The notes under the pieces are model-generated. The model ran no database searches and had not been told where the DNA came from. It was given only the letters and a program-made list of their open reading frames with translations. Position numbers and translations under genes: made by a program. Shown here piece by piece: positions 43,807 to 55,500 of a DNA stretch of 64,000 nt. The stretch's first letter is position 1. Each line of letters starts with the position of its first letter. This stretch comes from an uncultured Christensenella sp. Its GTDB lineage: Bacteria > Bacillota > Clostridia > Christensenellales > Borkfalkiaceae. The stretch covers positions 154,806 to 218,805 of the forward strand of contig CAJUHT010000001.1 in assembly GCA_910586035.1 (NCBI GenBank). Reading direction: 5' to 3'.

Positions 43807-43893
43807 GCCGCTGTGGTGGAATTGGCAGACGCGCTGGACTCAAAATCCAGTGGTAGCGATACCGTGTCGGTTCGACCCCGACCAGCGGCACCA
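43807..43893 (+). tRNA. tRNA-Leu (anticodon CAA), CCA encoded
   Basis: An 87-nt class II tRNA. The acceptor GCCGCTG (43807-43813) pairs with CAGCGGC (43883-43889), then discriminator A and CCA. The anticodon stem CTGGA/TCCAG encloses CTCAAAA, giving CAA, which reads TTG. A long variable arm (TGGTAGCGATACCGTG) confirms the leucine type. Confidence 0.95.
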
Positions 43894-43899
43894 CAAGAA

Positions 43900-43940
43900 A
43901 AGCTATCCGACTGTATATTGCGGTTGGGTAGTTTTTATTT
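43900..43940 (+). terminator. Terminator of tRNA-Leu(CAA)
   Basis: Hairpin with strands around CTATCCGACTG and CGGTTGGGTAG, including G-U pairs, followed by a T run from 43932. The bases 43941-44029 are AT-rich and hold no gene. Confidence 0.7.
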
Positions 43941-44036
43941 TTCTCATTTGCCGCGCAAGCTAATCAATCTCTAAATATTTTAGCACAGCGAGGCTAAAAA
44001 GTCAATAAACGCGTTATATCGCCAGATATTAAAATA

Positions 44037-44063
44037 CCGCCGCGGCTTAAAAAGCCGCGGCGG
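44037..44063 (-). terminator. Terminator of the giant-protein/cohesin operon
   Basis: Perfect 12-bp stem CCGCCGCGGCTT / AAGCCGCGGCGG with a 3-nt loop. It lies 14 bp after the cohesin-like gene and is followed by TATTTTAA on the minus strand. Confidence 0.8.
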
Positions 44064-44077
44064 CGAATTTCATTTGA

Positions 44078-46516
44078 TTATCCTCTGCGCCTTGTTACTA
44101 TTATAACTACCGTAAGCGAAATAATTACCAATACGGCAACCACGCTTATAACGATAATCGCAACGATATATGGCATTGCATCAACACCCGTATCCACGCC
44201 CTCGCGGTTTACGTTAAGCATATAAGCGCTTACCGTTCCGTCGTCCGCCGTTACTTTGATAAGGTATGCGTTATCGCCGCCTTTCAAACTTACGGACTCG
44301 CCGAACGGCACCTCGTTCATCTCTCTGTCAAACAAGGTTACGGTTGCGCCTTCAATCGCGCCTGCGGTAATTTTAATGCTGTCAACGTTTGCGCCGACTT
44401 TATGTTCTATAATCTTCGTATTATCCGAAACGTCCAAATCAACGTCGTCGCACTTCAACGAGGTAAGAGTTTGCGCGCCGACAGGTCTTAATAAGCATAA
44501 CACGTAAATACCCTCTTCTCCGTTAGTCGCTTTAACGCTTATCAGAATAGGGTTGATTCCGCCCGAAAGCGAAACTTCGCGCTTGCCGCTTACGGGCACG
44601 CCTTCGTCCTTTAACACGGATATAACTGTAACGGTAGCGTTTACGTCGGTGGGCTTAGGCTCGATTATTGCCTTTTCCGTTTCCTTTTTAACTTCCAATA
44701 AGAAATAGTTTTTCCCCGAAGTTAAATCGACGGCAACGCCGTTGCAATAAAGTTCAGCCAAAGTTTTTACGTTTGATTCGTAAATGATATCGTAGATAAT
44801 CGTCTTTTCAACTACGTCGTTTTTGATAAAGCGGACAACGTGCTTCTTCGACTTTTCCGCCCTGTCTATTTCAACGTCGTAGTTTATTCCCTCGACCTTA
44901 TAATCGGGGTCGGAAAATTTGTCGGCTTTAATTTTAAACGCCTTTATTTCCAGCGTGAACGGTATTGAAACCCTGTAATAGTCGGCAACAGAAGTTTCCG
45001 TTACAACCAACTCCGTTTCACCGCCGTTCTCGTCAACGCCTACAACCGAAACGTTGCTGAGCGTAAGTCCGCTGGTATCCTTCATTACACTGACAATAAT
45101 CGTGTAAGTATTGCTATCACCGTTCTGTGCGGTAACTTTAACCGAAATACTGCAAGGAACGGAATATTCGCCCAAGCCGTCGACAGTGGCTAAGCTACCC
45201 GCCGCCTCAGCTTCAACCTTTACTTTTGCCGTTCCCTGCGGAACAGAAGCGGAATAGGTGGTTTTAGAAGGCGAAAACGCTTCGGTAAAGTTTACAGGCT
45301 CCAAATCGCCGTTGTCTTTCTTTATGAAAATAGACAATTCGGAAAGAGTTACGGCGCTCTCCGCGCCAATAACCGTAAACGTTACTTTGTACTCGTTTGC
45401 GGCGGAACCGTCTTCGGGCATAACTTTAATTGTAAGAGTATGAGCGCCTGCGGCAAGCGTGCCGAGGTTACAACCCGACGTTGCCGTAGTTACGGTATTG
45501 CCGAGTTTGTTGCCGTCCAGCACAATATCGACTTTGGAGAAGCTTCCGTTTTTAGTAAACTCTATTCTAAGGCTGTCCTTATCGGCAAACGCTATATCGC
45601 CCGCGGCATAAGTGCCCGCCGTTGCAAGCGCCGCCGCGTCTTTATTAAGCAACACTTCGCTACCCTTTTTAAACTGTAAAGCCGACAAAGTATTAACCGT
45701 TTCGCCAGCTGTACGGGTAACTGTTAAATTATAAGTTTTATTTGTCGTTCCGTCTTCCGCGGTTACCGTAATAGTAAAGTTGTTAGCACCTACGTTTAAA
45801 GCCCTGCCAGAAAGACTGTCCGCCTTGGCGCCTGCGCTTACCTTAACGCTTATATCGCTCAGTTTGGAATAAGAATAAGGAACAGTACACGCAAAGCTTG
45901 TGCCGCTTGCCGTAAGCTTTTGCTTATTTACACTGAGTTCGGTAATATCGCAAGCATTGGACGGCTGAACGAAATTTATTGGAATATTCGCGCCCGTCAA
46001 CGTATGTTCAATGGCGTCAAACGTGTCCATATCGCACAAAATGGAATCTGAACTCGTTATTGCCGAAGCCATACCCGCGGAAGGAGTAACGCCGCTCTTT
46101 AATTTAAGCTTGATACCGCCTATCTTCCACTGAGTCTTGCTTATCGGCTCGTCCTTGTCGTCGCCCATTATGGTAATATAGCCTTTTGCGGCGTTACTTT
46201 GAGGAACTACCAAAATAGAATTGCGTATATCGGACGAAGGCACGTGCTCTACAAACTCGAAATAATTAACGTCGAAACTTATCTTTATTTCTGCGTTGTA
46301 CATATCGGTGCCCGTATTGTTTTTTACGGTTGCCGAAACGGTGAACTCCTGCCCTGCCGCATTAGTTTTTATGTCGGTCAACGAAGAGGTAACTTCTATG
46401 GCGGCGCCGCCCGCGGCTTTTGCCGATAAGGAAGTTTTAGGCAAAACCAAAACCGCACACATTGCAACTAACGCAAATAAAATTATAGCAATAACATTTC
46501 TTATAGTCTTTTTCAT
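44078..46516 (-). CDS. Membrane-anchored cohesin-like and cadherin-like beta-sandwich protein
   Basis: A surface protein of 812 residues. The signal peptide MKKTIRNVIAIILFALVAM ends near AKA-A (about residue 34). Residues about 36-190 resemble a cohesin module: GQEFTVSATVKNNTGTDMYNAEIKISFDVNYFEFVE, then GYITIMGDD and GIKLKLKSGV. Several cadherin-like beta-sandwich domains follow (NTLSALQFKKG, TLSELSIFIKK, LSNVSVVGV, SLKCDDVDL, with N-x-Y-x-I/V-x-V ends). The end is one membrane helix (PYIVAIIVISVVAVLVIISL) and RRRG. The ATG overlaps the giant gene's stop by 4 nt (ATGA), with AAGGAG upstream. The cohesin could hold the giant protein's dockerin. Confidence 0.8.
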   Translation of the reverse strand: MKKTIRNVIAIILFALVAMCAVLVLPKTSLSAKAAGGAAIEVTSSLTDIKTNAAGQEFTVSATVKNNTGTDMYNAEIKISFDVNYFEFVEHVPSSDIRNSILVVPQSNAAKGYITIMGDDKDEPISKTQWKIGGIKLKLKSGVTPSAGMASAITSSDSILCDMDTFDAIEHTLTGANIPINFVQPSNACDITELSVNKQKLTASGTSFACTVPYSYSKLSDISVKVSAGAKADSLSGRALNVGANNFTITVTAEDGTTNKTYNLTVTRTAGETVNTLSALQFKKGSEVLLNKDAAALATAGTYAAGDIAFADKDSLRIEFTKNGSFSKVDIVLDGNKLGNTVTTATSGCNLGTLAAGAHTLTIKVMPEDGSAANEYKVTFTVIGAESAVTLSELSIFIKKDNGDLEPVNFTEAFSPSKTTYSASVPQGTAKVKVEAEAAGSLATVDGLGEYSVPCSISVKVTAQNGDSNTYTIIVSVMKDTSGLTLSNVSVVGVDENGGETELVVTETSVADYYRVSIPFTLEIKAFKIKADKFSDPDYKVEGINYDVEIDRAEKSKKHVVRFIKNDVVEKTIIYDIIYESNVKTLAELYCNGVAVDLTSGKNYFLLEVKKETEKAIIEPKPTDVNATVTVISVLKDEGVPVSGKREVSLSGGINPILISVKATNGEEGIYVLCLLRPVGAQTLTSLKCDDVDLDVSDNTKIIEHKVGANVDSIKITAGAIEGATVTLFDREMNEVPFGESVSLKGGDNAYLIKVTADDGTVSAYMLNVNREGVDTGVDAMPYIVAIIVISVVAVLVIISLTVVIIVTRRRG

Positions 46517-49500
46517 ACGTTTTGTTCTCCTTTAACGCTTAACCCGGCATATATATCCTTAGTGCCGACAAAGTAAGCGTTAAGCTGAGCTTTATCTATG
46601 GCGTTTATCTTTGCATCGCCGTTTATGTCGCAAGCAAGTTTATAAGCGCCCTCCAATAATTTAGTGCCCACAAAGTAGGCGTTTAACTGAGCTTTATCCA
46701 CGGCGTTTACTTTACCGTCGCCGTTTATATCGCCTTTGACAACAAGCGTAATCTGGTCGGAAACTTCGCCGTTTTTATAGGTGCGAAGTATTATACCCGT
46801 AGCAACGTTGGTTGCGGCAAAGTCGGTTATCTCCGTTTCGCCGTCTGCTTTAAACGCCTTAACATCGGTATTTTCAAACTGCGTAAGAATATCCGCAAGC
46901 GAGTCGCCGAGAGCAAGATTTACAAGATACGCGGGATTTTCGGCGGAATGTTCTTCCACTTCATTTCCGTCTGCGTCTACGAATTTATAAATCTGATTGC
47001 CTTCTATCAGCTTAAACGCGTCGCCGCCGGATATACCCGAAAGAGTAAGATATCTTTCGATATCGGTCATTGCGGCAACCTGTTCGGCAACCTGCTCCGC
47101 GGTAACGTTGTCGTCGTCCCTTGCGCTTTCCGCCGTCTTTATGGCGTCTAATAAGGTCTGATAGCTTATTTCCGTCCACTTACCGTCGGTATTGGGGTTA
47201 TCGGCGACAAACTTGTTTGCGGCGTTGATTTTTTCAATAAGTTCCGTAAGCTCGACTATTGCGTACATTGCTTGCGAAAGAGCATCCTTTACCCTGTCGA
47301 ATTCTTCTTTATCAACGCTTCCGGAAGCAACAAAATCTTCGGCGATAGCTATCTGAACGATTAGCTCCGTTAGCCCGGGAATGGCAAATACTCTTTCACC
47401 TTCGTCCGACTGCGTTACAATCGCCTTTGCTTCGGCAATAAGGTCTTGAAGCGAAGCGCCGTCGAGTTTGAGCTCACGGCAAGCGGCTTCGAGCGCGGCG
47501 ATAGCGTCGCCTACGTCGATTTTAGTTGAATTCACGCTTGCGTATACGGCTTCCGCATCGGCAATCGCGCTCTGCAACGCGGCAAACGTTTCAGCGTTAA
47601 ATTTGCCGTCGTCGTTGTTATATTTTTTTGCTTCTGTCAACTTATCCCTTAACGCGCCCAAATCGACCAACCCGTCAATCGCGTTGGAGAGAGCGACGCA
47701 TATCATTCTGTAAGCCTGGTCAACCGCAGTGTCGTCGCCTTCTTCCGAACCGCCGTCGGGGCTGAATTCGTCGGCTTCCTGCAACATTGCGCGAAGCGTT
47801 TCAACCGAACCGAACGTAAAGTATCTCTTGCCCTCTTCTCCGTCGGCTTTGCCTGCGGCGGCTAAAAGCTCCTCCGCGCGCGCCTTTAATACTTCGAGCG
47901 CGGAAGTATCGAATTGCAGATGCGACTTGATATTGTCCAGCGCGAAGTATTCCGCCACGTAGTTGGCAATTACGTTGTCGTCGCCGTCGCAATACGCCTG
48001 GCTTTCAACTATCTGAGCTTCCAACGCGGCATAAGACGCGGCTACGTAGTACTCTTTATTTAAGGTTTTGCACTCGTCTATAAGCTCCTGCAACATTGAC
48101 TTGTCAAGCACAAGGTTGGCGTAAGCCGTCTGCATAACGATAAGCGCGTTATCGACCTCTTCTATTGTGAAGTCGCGGGAATTGTCAACTATCAGTTGCG
48201 CCGCCGTCATAGCTTTCAAAAGCTCGTCGTAAGAAGCGGGAGTATAATACTCGTAAGTAAGCATTTCAACGCCGATATATTCGGGGTCGGCTTCGCCTTC
48301 ATTGCCTTCCTCGTCCACCTCCGGTTCGGTGTGCAACGTATGCATCTCGGCGGTTTTCTGCTCTATAAACTCCTGCAACGCGGTAGTATCGGGCGTCAAC
48401 GCCTCGATTGCCGCGAGTATGGCTTCTACGTTTTCAACAGCAACGTAATAGCTGAACTCCTCCTCGGCTTCCGTTCCGAGAGCTTTTTCTGCGTTGGCGA
48501 TTGCCGTACTCAGATTTTCCAGCCCCTCGGAAGAGTAAGCTCCGTCCAATACAGGTTTTTTGGAATTTATAAACGCTCTGTAATTGTCAACGTCGGGCAG
48601 TATGCCGTCAATCGCGTCGTTTAAAGCCTTAACTTTGACCTTGTAGTCCTCAACGGCATTAAACTTATCCTCGTAATTTTCGGTAGGAATAGCGCCGCTT
48701 GCATAGCCCGAAAGCCAGGCGTCGCCGGCTACTTTCGCATCGAGTACGGGCTGATACGTAGCCGCGGTTATATACTGTGAATCGAGTCCGTTCGCCGTGT
48801 AAATCGCCTGTTCGAGTTGCGCCGTAACAATCTCCAAACCGTTCATTGCGTTTACGATTATGTCGATAAAATCGTAAACGTCCTGTTCGATTATCTTGTC
48901 GTTAATAAGCTCCTCGACCATATCCGTCTGCGTAACGAGAGCCTTATAGCTCAGCTCGGTATAGTATGCTTGATTTTCCGCCTGCGCCCTCGATATCGCA
49001 ATATACTCGCGTATCATAGCGGGGTCGATTACAACGCTGTCAATGTACTTGACAAGCGTATCCAACACTTCCTGCACGTGGTCGATTGTTTCGCGCACAA
49101 GATTCTGCTCGATGTTGTTGTAAACGATAACCGCGTCGTTATATTTAAGTTGAAGCGCGGCAAGCGATTCGGCGGTATACAGGTCGGTCTTGGCAAGAAT
49201 ACTTTCCGCCTTTTCTATGCGCATAGCCAGCTCTTCGGTATCGATTCTTAAATTTTCTATACCCTGTTCAAGCTTTTCACCCGCGTTTTTAACCTGCTCT
49301 ACCGTAGCGTTAGCGTCGTTTACAACGTCCCTCGCCTCGGCAAGCGCCGCCTGCATTAGGTCCCAGGTAACCGTGGAGTATACTACGAAAACTTTAAGTT
49401 CGCCCGTGTTCTCGTCCATTATCCAATTGCCGTCGTTATCCTGCCTGTGCTTGGCGTTAGTCCAGGCGCCCACTTCCCTTACTCTTTCGGCAAGCGCCGT

Positions 49501-52500
49501 CTTATCCGCCTTCATATTGGCAATGGCGTATTCGAAGTCCTTTATTCCCTTGATTACGTCCGCGTTCGAAGGCGCGCCGCCATTGTCGTCAATCATCTTC
49601 TGCGCGGCAACGCCGAGCGCCTGAATCGATAAAACGCTCTCTTCGGCATAGCCAACGTTTCCAATGTAGTCCTCGCGCGATTCGTCGCTGACTATGGAAA
49701 TATACTCTTTAAGCAAGTCGAGGTTTGCAAGAATATTGTCAAGCGCCGACTGCAAATCTCTGGTTACCTGCTTAACGCGTTGAAGAAGTTGGCTGTCTAC
49801 ATTGTTCGTATCCAAACCTTCGCAATCGTCAACGCAAAGTTGCGCCGCGGTTTTAGCCGCGTCAAGGTCGGTTATAGATTGTTGCGTATAGTACTTGGCG
49901 TTTTCTTCCTTCAAGTAAACCTGCGCTTCGGCAATCTTGTCTTTCAAGAATTCGATATTTATTCTGAGATTCAATATCGCGTCGTTAAGATTGGTTGCCG
50001 CCGAACTGATTGCCGCCGCGGTAGCGCCGTCATCGTCGCGCACCTCAATTGCAACAGCCAACGCTTCCCTCAGCTGTTCAAGGCTTGAAGGGTCGTATAT
50101 ATCCTCGTTAAGAAGTTCTTCCTCGGCGACTTTTATAAGCTCGATAAGCTGTTGCTTATCAATCATTAACCCGTTGACCGCCGCTACAAGATTTTCAAGC
50201 GCGACGTCAACCATATTGGAATAGGCTATAAACTGATTGGGTTTGGCGGCGGGTTCGTTCAACACCCTTCCCGCTTCGCCGTATGCCGCCTCGAACGCAG
50301 CCCAAGTGGACGCAGTGTACTGCCCCGCCTGCAACAAGCTTGCCTTGTTGTACTCGTCTTTAAGCGCAGATTTGTCAATAGTAAGATTGTTGAGCGCAAC
50401 GCCGAGGTCGTAAACCATCTGCGCGACGGTTGTACCGAGCGCCATTTCGTCCTCGTAAGCGGCTACCGCGGAAGCAAACACCTGATTGAAGTTGGCTACG
50501 CTTTCGAATTTATCGTCGGAAAGCTTGCCCTCTGAATTGAGAACTACTTTTTCGTCTACAAACTCCACCGTGCCGCCGAGAGCCTCGTAAGCTTCCTTTA
50601 TTCTCGCTTCAAGCTTACTCTTATCGATTTTAAGACCTGCTATTACGGCTTCAAGCGCCGCCCACGCTTCCGCAACTTCGCGCGCGGTGGCGTTTGCGTT
50701 GTTGTTTACGCTTACGGCGTACATTTTTTCCTTCTGCAAACCCTGCCAATCTTCGGGCTTGTAGTCGCTTTCAACAACGTTATTCGCCTTAATAATCGTT
50801 TCGTTCAGCTTGAATTTGTTTACGACAAGGTTGGTGTCCGCCATAAGCAAAGTTGAATAAGCGAGCATTACGTCCTTATTCATATACTTGTTCGAATCTT
50901 CTTCAAGCACCGTCTTTGCAAGGGTGAGCGAGCTGTCCATTGTAGCAAAATTTACAAACCACTCCTTATACGGCAGTTTGTTGGTTACTATATCGTCGTA
51001 CAATCTTTGAAGTTCGCCCGTTTCGGGTCTAAGCCCTATAATGGCGTCGTTAATCGCCTTCATATGAGCGACCTTTTCTTCGTCGGTCATAGTTTCGGCG
51101 GCGGCTTCCGCGGCGTCCGCGGCCGCCATAAGCACGCTGTATGTTGCAACGCTCCAATCTTCCGCGTTATAGGAGCGCGCGGTGTTTATAAGTGAATCCA
51201 AATCGGAGTTATCCGCGGGAAGTCCCCTGAGCGTAGGCAAGCCGTCGTTTATTTCGGCGCTGTGCGCCCAAACGCTTCCGCCGTTAATATTCCAGCTGGG
51301 AAGCAATACAGTGCAATTTACCTTGAACTCTTCGGCGGATTCGAGCTGTACGTTTGCCTGCACGCGCGTACCCTTATTGCTGTTCTGTTTATTCGCCTTA
51401 CCTGTAACCGTACTCAATGCATAGTTACCCGTACGGTTAGCCGCCGTTATCATATAGCTTGTGCTCTGTGCGCCCGACACGATTTGCGCCGCCTGACAAT
51501 AATTTGTGGAGCGGGTTGCCGTTGCCGTAATGGAAGTTGCGAGCGACACGCAGTCTTTTACCTGATTAGTGCAACTTGCGGCATTGGAATAACCTACTAT
51601 GCCCGCAACGTGCGCCGTGGTGGACGATGATGTGGAAAGCGTTGTGGTTGCGCTTAGCGTACCGACAAAATAACTGCGGTGAACGTAGTTTGAATTCTGG
51701 TGGAACACGCCTACAACGCCGCCGGCTATCGCCCAGGTTGAAGTGGACTTGTCGGAGATATTGCCCATAGCGTAACTGTCGTAAACTCTGGTTATGTATT
51801 CGCCAACGCCCACAAGACCGCCTGCGCCGTAACCGTTGGAAAGCGTAGCGGTAACGTCTGCGCGGGCGTAACATTTTTTAATTTCGCCGCTTCTGAACAG
51901 ACCTACAAGACCGCCCGCATACTTGCCCGCAGTTATTTTTGCCGTTGCAAAGCTGTTTGTAATTGTGTTGTGTCCTATATTGGCGCAACCTATAAGCCCG
52001 CCAATCTGCGTACCCTGGTTTGTAATCGAACCGCCTATTACGGCGCACCTGTCCATATTAAGATGCGTAAGCGAGTATCCTACAAGCCCGCCTGCATTGC
52101 CGTTTGCTGTACCCGTTTGCTTAACTTGGGGCTTTATAACCGAAATATTTTTGAATTCGGCATATTTTACGTAACCGAAAGGCGCCGTAAGCCCCTTAGT
52201 CGCAGTAATATTTACGCCCGTAAGTTTATGGTCCAAACCGTTGTAACTGCCCGCAAAACAGTGGGAAACATCATACCCGATAGGTCCCATTCCCGCAAAA
52301 TCGATATCAGCGGTCTGTTCGAGGTATAAGCCGTTATAGCAATGTCCGTTTTTAACGTTTTCGGAAACCGCCGCCAAATCGTCTTTTGTGTTTATCTGTA
52401 CGGGGTTGAACCGCGAACCCAAATCGTGTACGGGTACGCCGAGAGCTTTAAGATAGGGCAACCCGCCGTTTACGCCGTCCTGCCTTGCCCACACGTTGTC

Positions 52501-55500
52501 AAAATCCCAACCGAGTCCGTATACGGAATCCTGATAAGTTTCGGTCTGCGTAAATTTATCCGCAGGCATAATTGTGCCGTGGTAAATGTGAGCCGCGGCA
52601 TAACTGCTGCTGTTTCTGCGGAAACCTATTACCGTATCGTTGCTGTAAAAATTCGATTTGCCCGCAAGAGCCGTAGGATAGCCCGTAGTATATCCGTTTG
52701 CCATAGCGCTGGCGTAAACGAAGTGCGAGGAGTCTTTAACTATGCTTGCGGCGGCAACCTTACCGCTCAATACGGCGCAACCGCCGATATTAGTTGTTTT
52801 AACGTTGGCGAGAGCCGCAATGCCGCCCGCGCCCGAGTGAGAAGTGGCTATATTGCTTGTAGACAACACTTTGCCCGCAACGTAGCAATTGGTAATTCTG
52901 CAACCCGTAACTCCGACAATGCCGACAATGCCGCCCGAATAGGAGCTTACGTCTTTGGTTGAGCTGTAAGACTGTATATCGCCCGTGCTGAAACAGTTGT
53001 CTACCGTAGCGGCATACGTGTTGAGCCTGCCGACAATGCCCGCCGCGCTGTGTCCCGCAGTTGTTACCGCACTGCCGGTAGAATAACATTCGGAAATGTT
53101 AGCGCCCGCGGTAATACCTGCAATGCCGCCTACGTAGTGAGTTGTCGAATTAACGTTACGGGTAGAATAACATTTTGTTATGACCGCGCCGCCCGCCGCC
53201 GTAGACGCAACGTTGCCGACTATACCGCCGACGTAAAGTTTACCGGTAAGCGAAAGTTTAAGATTGGCGTTTATGTCCGCGGCGGGGTCGAAAGTCGAAC
53301 TGCAATTTTCTATTACCACGCCCGTCTTGCCGGCATAACCTATAACGCCGCCTACGTTGGACGCGCTCGAAACGATACTGCCGCCTACAACGTGGCAATT
53401 TTTGACGATGCAACTTTGCGACCAACCCAAAACCGCACCCGTATTGTTAAAGGCGGTACTTGCTATTACGGGATTGACCATAGTCAGGTTTTCAATTGTC
53501 GCGCCAATTGCCGCGCCGAATAACCCCTTGTTAGCCGCCGCGTAATTGACGTACATATTTGAAATCTTGTGCCCGTTGCCGTCGAACGTGCCTGCAAAGT
53601 ATACCGTAGACGACTTACCGATAGGCGCCCAGGTCATACCGGAGAGGTCAAGGTCGGCAACCAGCCTTAAAGTTTTGCCCGCAAAATTGTTGCCTGCGTT
53701 TACCGAATTACGGAACGAAATAAACTCGTCTTCGTTTTCAATCTCTATCGCGCTGCCCGCCATACCGGGAACGCTGTATTTGTTGGCTTTAAGTGTGGGG
53801 AGCCCTATGTCTTCGTTCCACTCCCAAACGTTTTCATAGTCGTAATTTGCGGTATCCCTCCACCACGCCTGCTTGGTTTCGGAAGTCATTGCATAGTAAT
53901 CGACCGATGCTCTCTGCGCCGAAGTATCTATAAAGTACGAATGACTGGCTATCGAACCCGATTTTGTAACGCAACCGAGCCCCCAGCTTACCTTACTGTT
54001 GTAAAAATTGTTGTTTGCCTTGGTGTTGTTACGGATGTACGCATACCTGCCGGTACCGCCTGCAACCAGCATCACGGGAGTTGAAGTTGAGGTATAGCCG
54101 TTATACGTGTATGGTTCGATTGCGGAATAAAGGTTACCGAAACGCCTGTATCCCGTATTTTTCATATTGGAAGCAAAAGTGTGCTTTGCCGTAAGTATTA
54201 CGTTATTCTTCAACGTTGTGTTGATAGCTTGAAGCCTGCTGATTAAGCCGCCAGCCCTCATCGTTGCCCCGTTGAGTATAGAGTTATTGTTGAAATTGTA
54301 CGTAACGTTGCCGGTATAATAGCAGTTTTCTATGCTTGAATTGCGCGAAGTATGGTCAACATACGCAATAAACGCGCCTTCGTTACCCGTCGTAACGTTG
54401 CCCGTAGCAAAGCAGTTTTTAACGTTGGAAGAAAAACTGAGCGAGCCGACAAGAGCCCCGGCATAATACGTCCAGGTTGTATTGTAAGCGTCGCAAACAA
54501 CGTCCGCAGTAGAGTAGCACTGTTCTATGTTCGTCCAATAAACCCTTCCGCTTATTCCGCCGACGTAGAGCGACGTGTTTGTGTTTGACGCCGTTACGCA
54601 ATGAATTTTAACAGTATTGGAACAGTTTATAATTTCGCCGCTCCGTCCGAAACCTACAAGTTGACCGACTATACCGCCCACGTAAGATTTACCGCGGAGG
54701 ACGGCGTTTTGCGCACTCGGTTTGTTGCTCTGCGTTACGTGGCAGTTAATAAATTTGCCCGACCAATTTACGTTACCGACAACGCCGCCTACGTAGTTAC
54801 CGCCGTTTCCCGTTATGTAAGGGTCCTCAATCGTCAAATCGCTGACTACAACATTCAACGCATAACCGATAAACCCCTTATAGTCGGTTGTTTTAGTAAC
54901 CTGCATATTGCTGAGCACGTGGTTGTTGCCGTTGATTACCATATGCGCGGGCGTCTTTATAACCCCTACGCCCATAGGCGTCCACTCGCCAAGCTCTATA
55001 TCACTGTTTATATTTATCGTTAAATCGTAAATGGGTTCGCCGGAGTTGACCCTTCTTGCCAAATCAATCAACTCGTCGCGCGTGTTTATTTCGTAAACAA
55101 GTTTGGGTATTTCCTTAAAGGGCAAGGCTTTAAGGACGGGGCGATTGCCGTTTACCCCCTCCTGTATTTCCCATTTATTTGTATCGAAGCCGTTGAATAC
55201 GCCGCCGAGCGTAAGATTATCCGCCGCAGTTATTGGCGCGCACCTATCCCCCATTGCGTTCACGTCGCAAGCGACTATATCGCTGGGATTATGGTTTGTA
55301 TAATTGAGTTCGCTTGGATACCTTAAATTGTCGGAAGCGCCCTGGGTTGCCGCCGCCACGGTAGCGTCCTTAAACGTAGCTATGGGCGAAAAAGCGTTTC
55401 CCACCGCAGTTTCCTCCGCTTCGTAATCGGTGCCAAGACTTACCGCGTTTACAATTTCCGAATCAAATTCGATTACGCCCGCAATTCCCGCAAGTCTTGT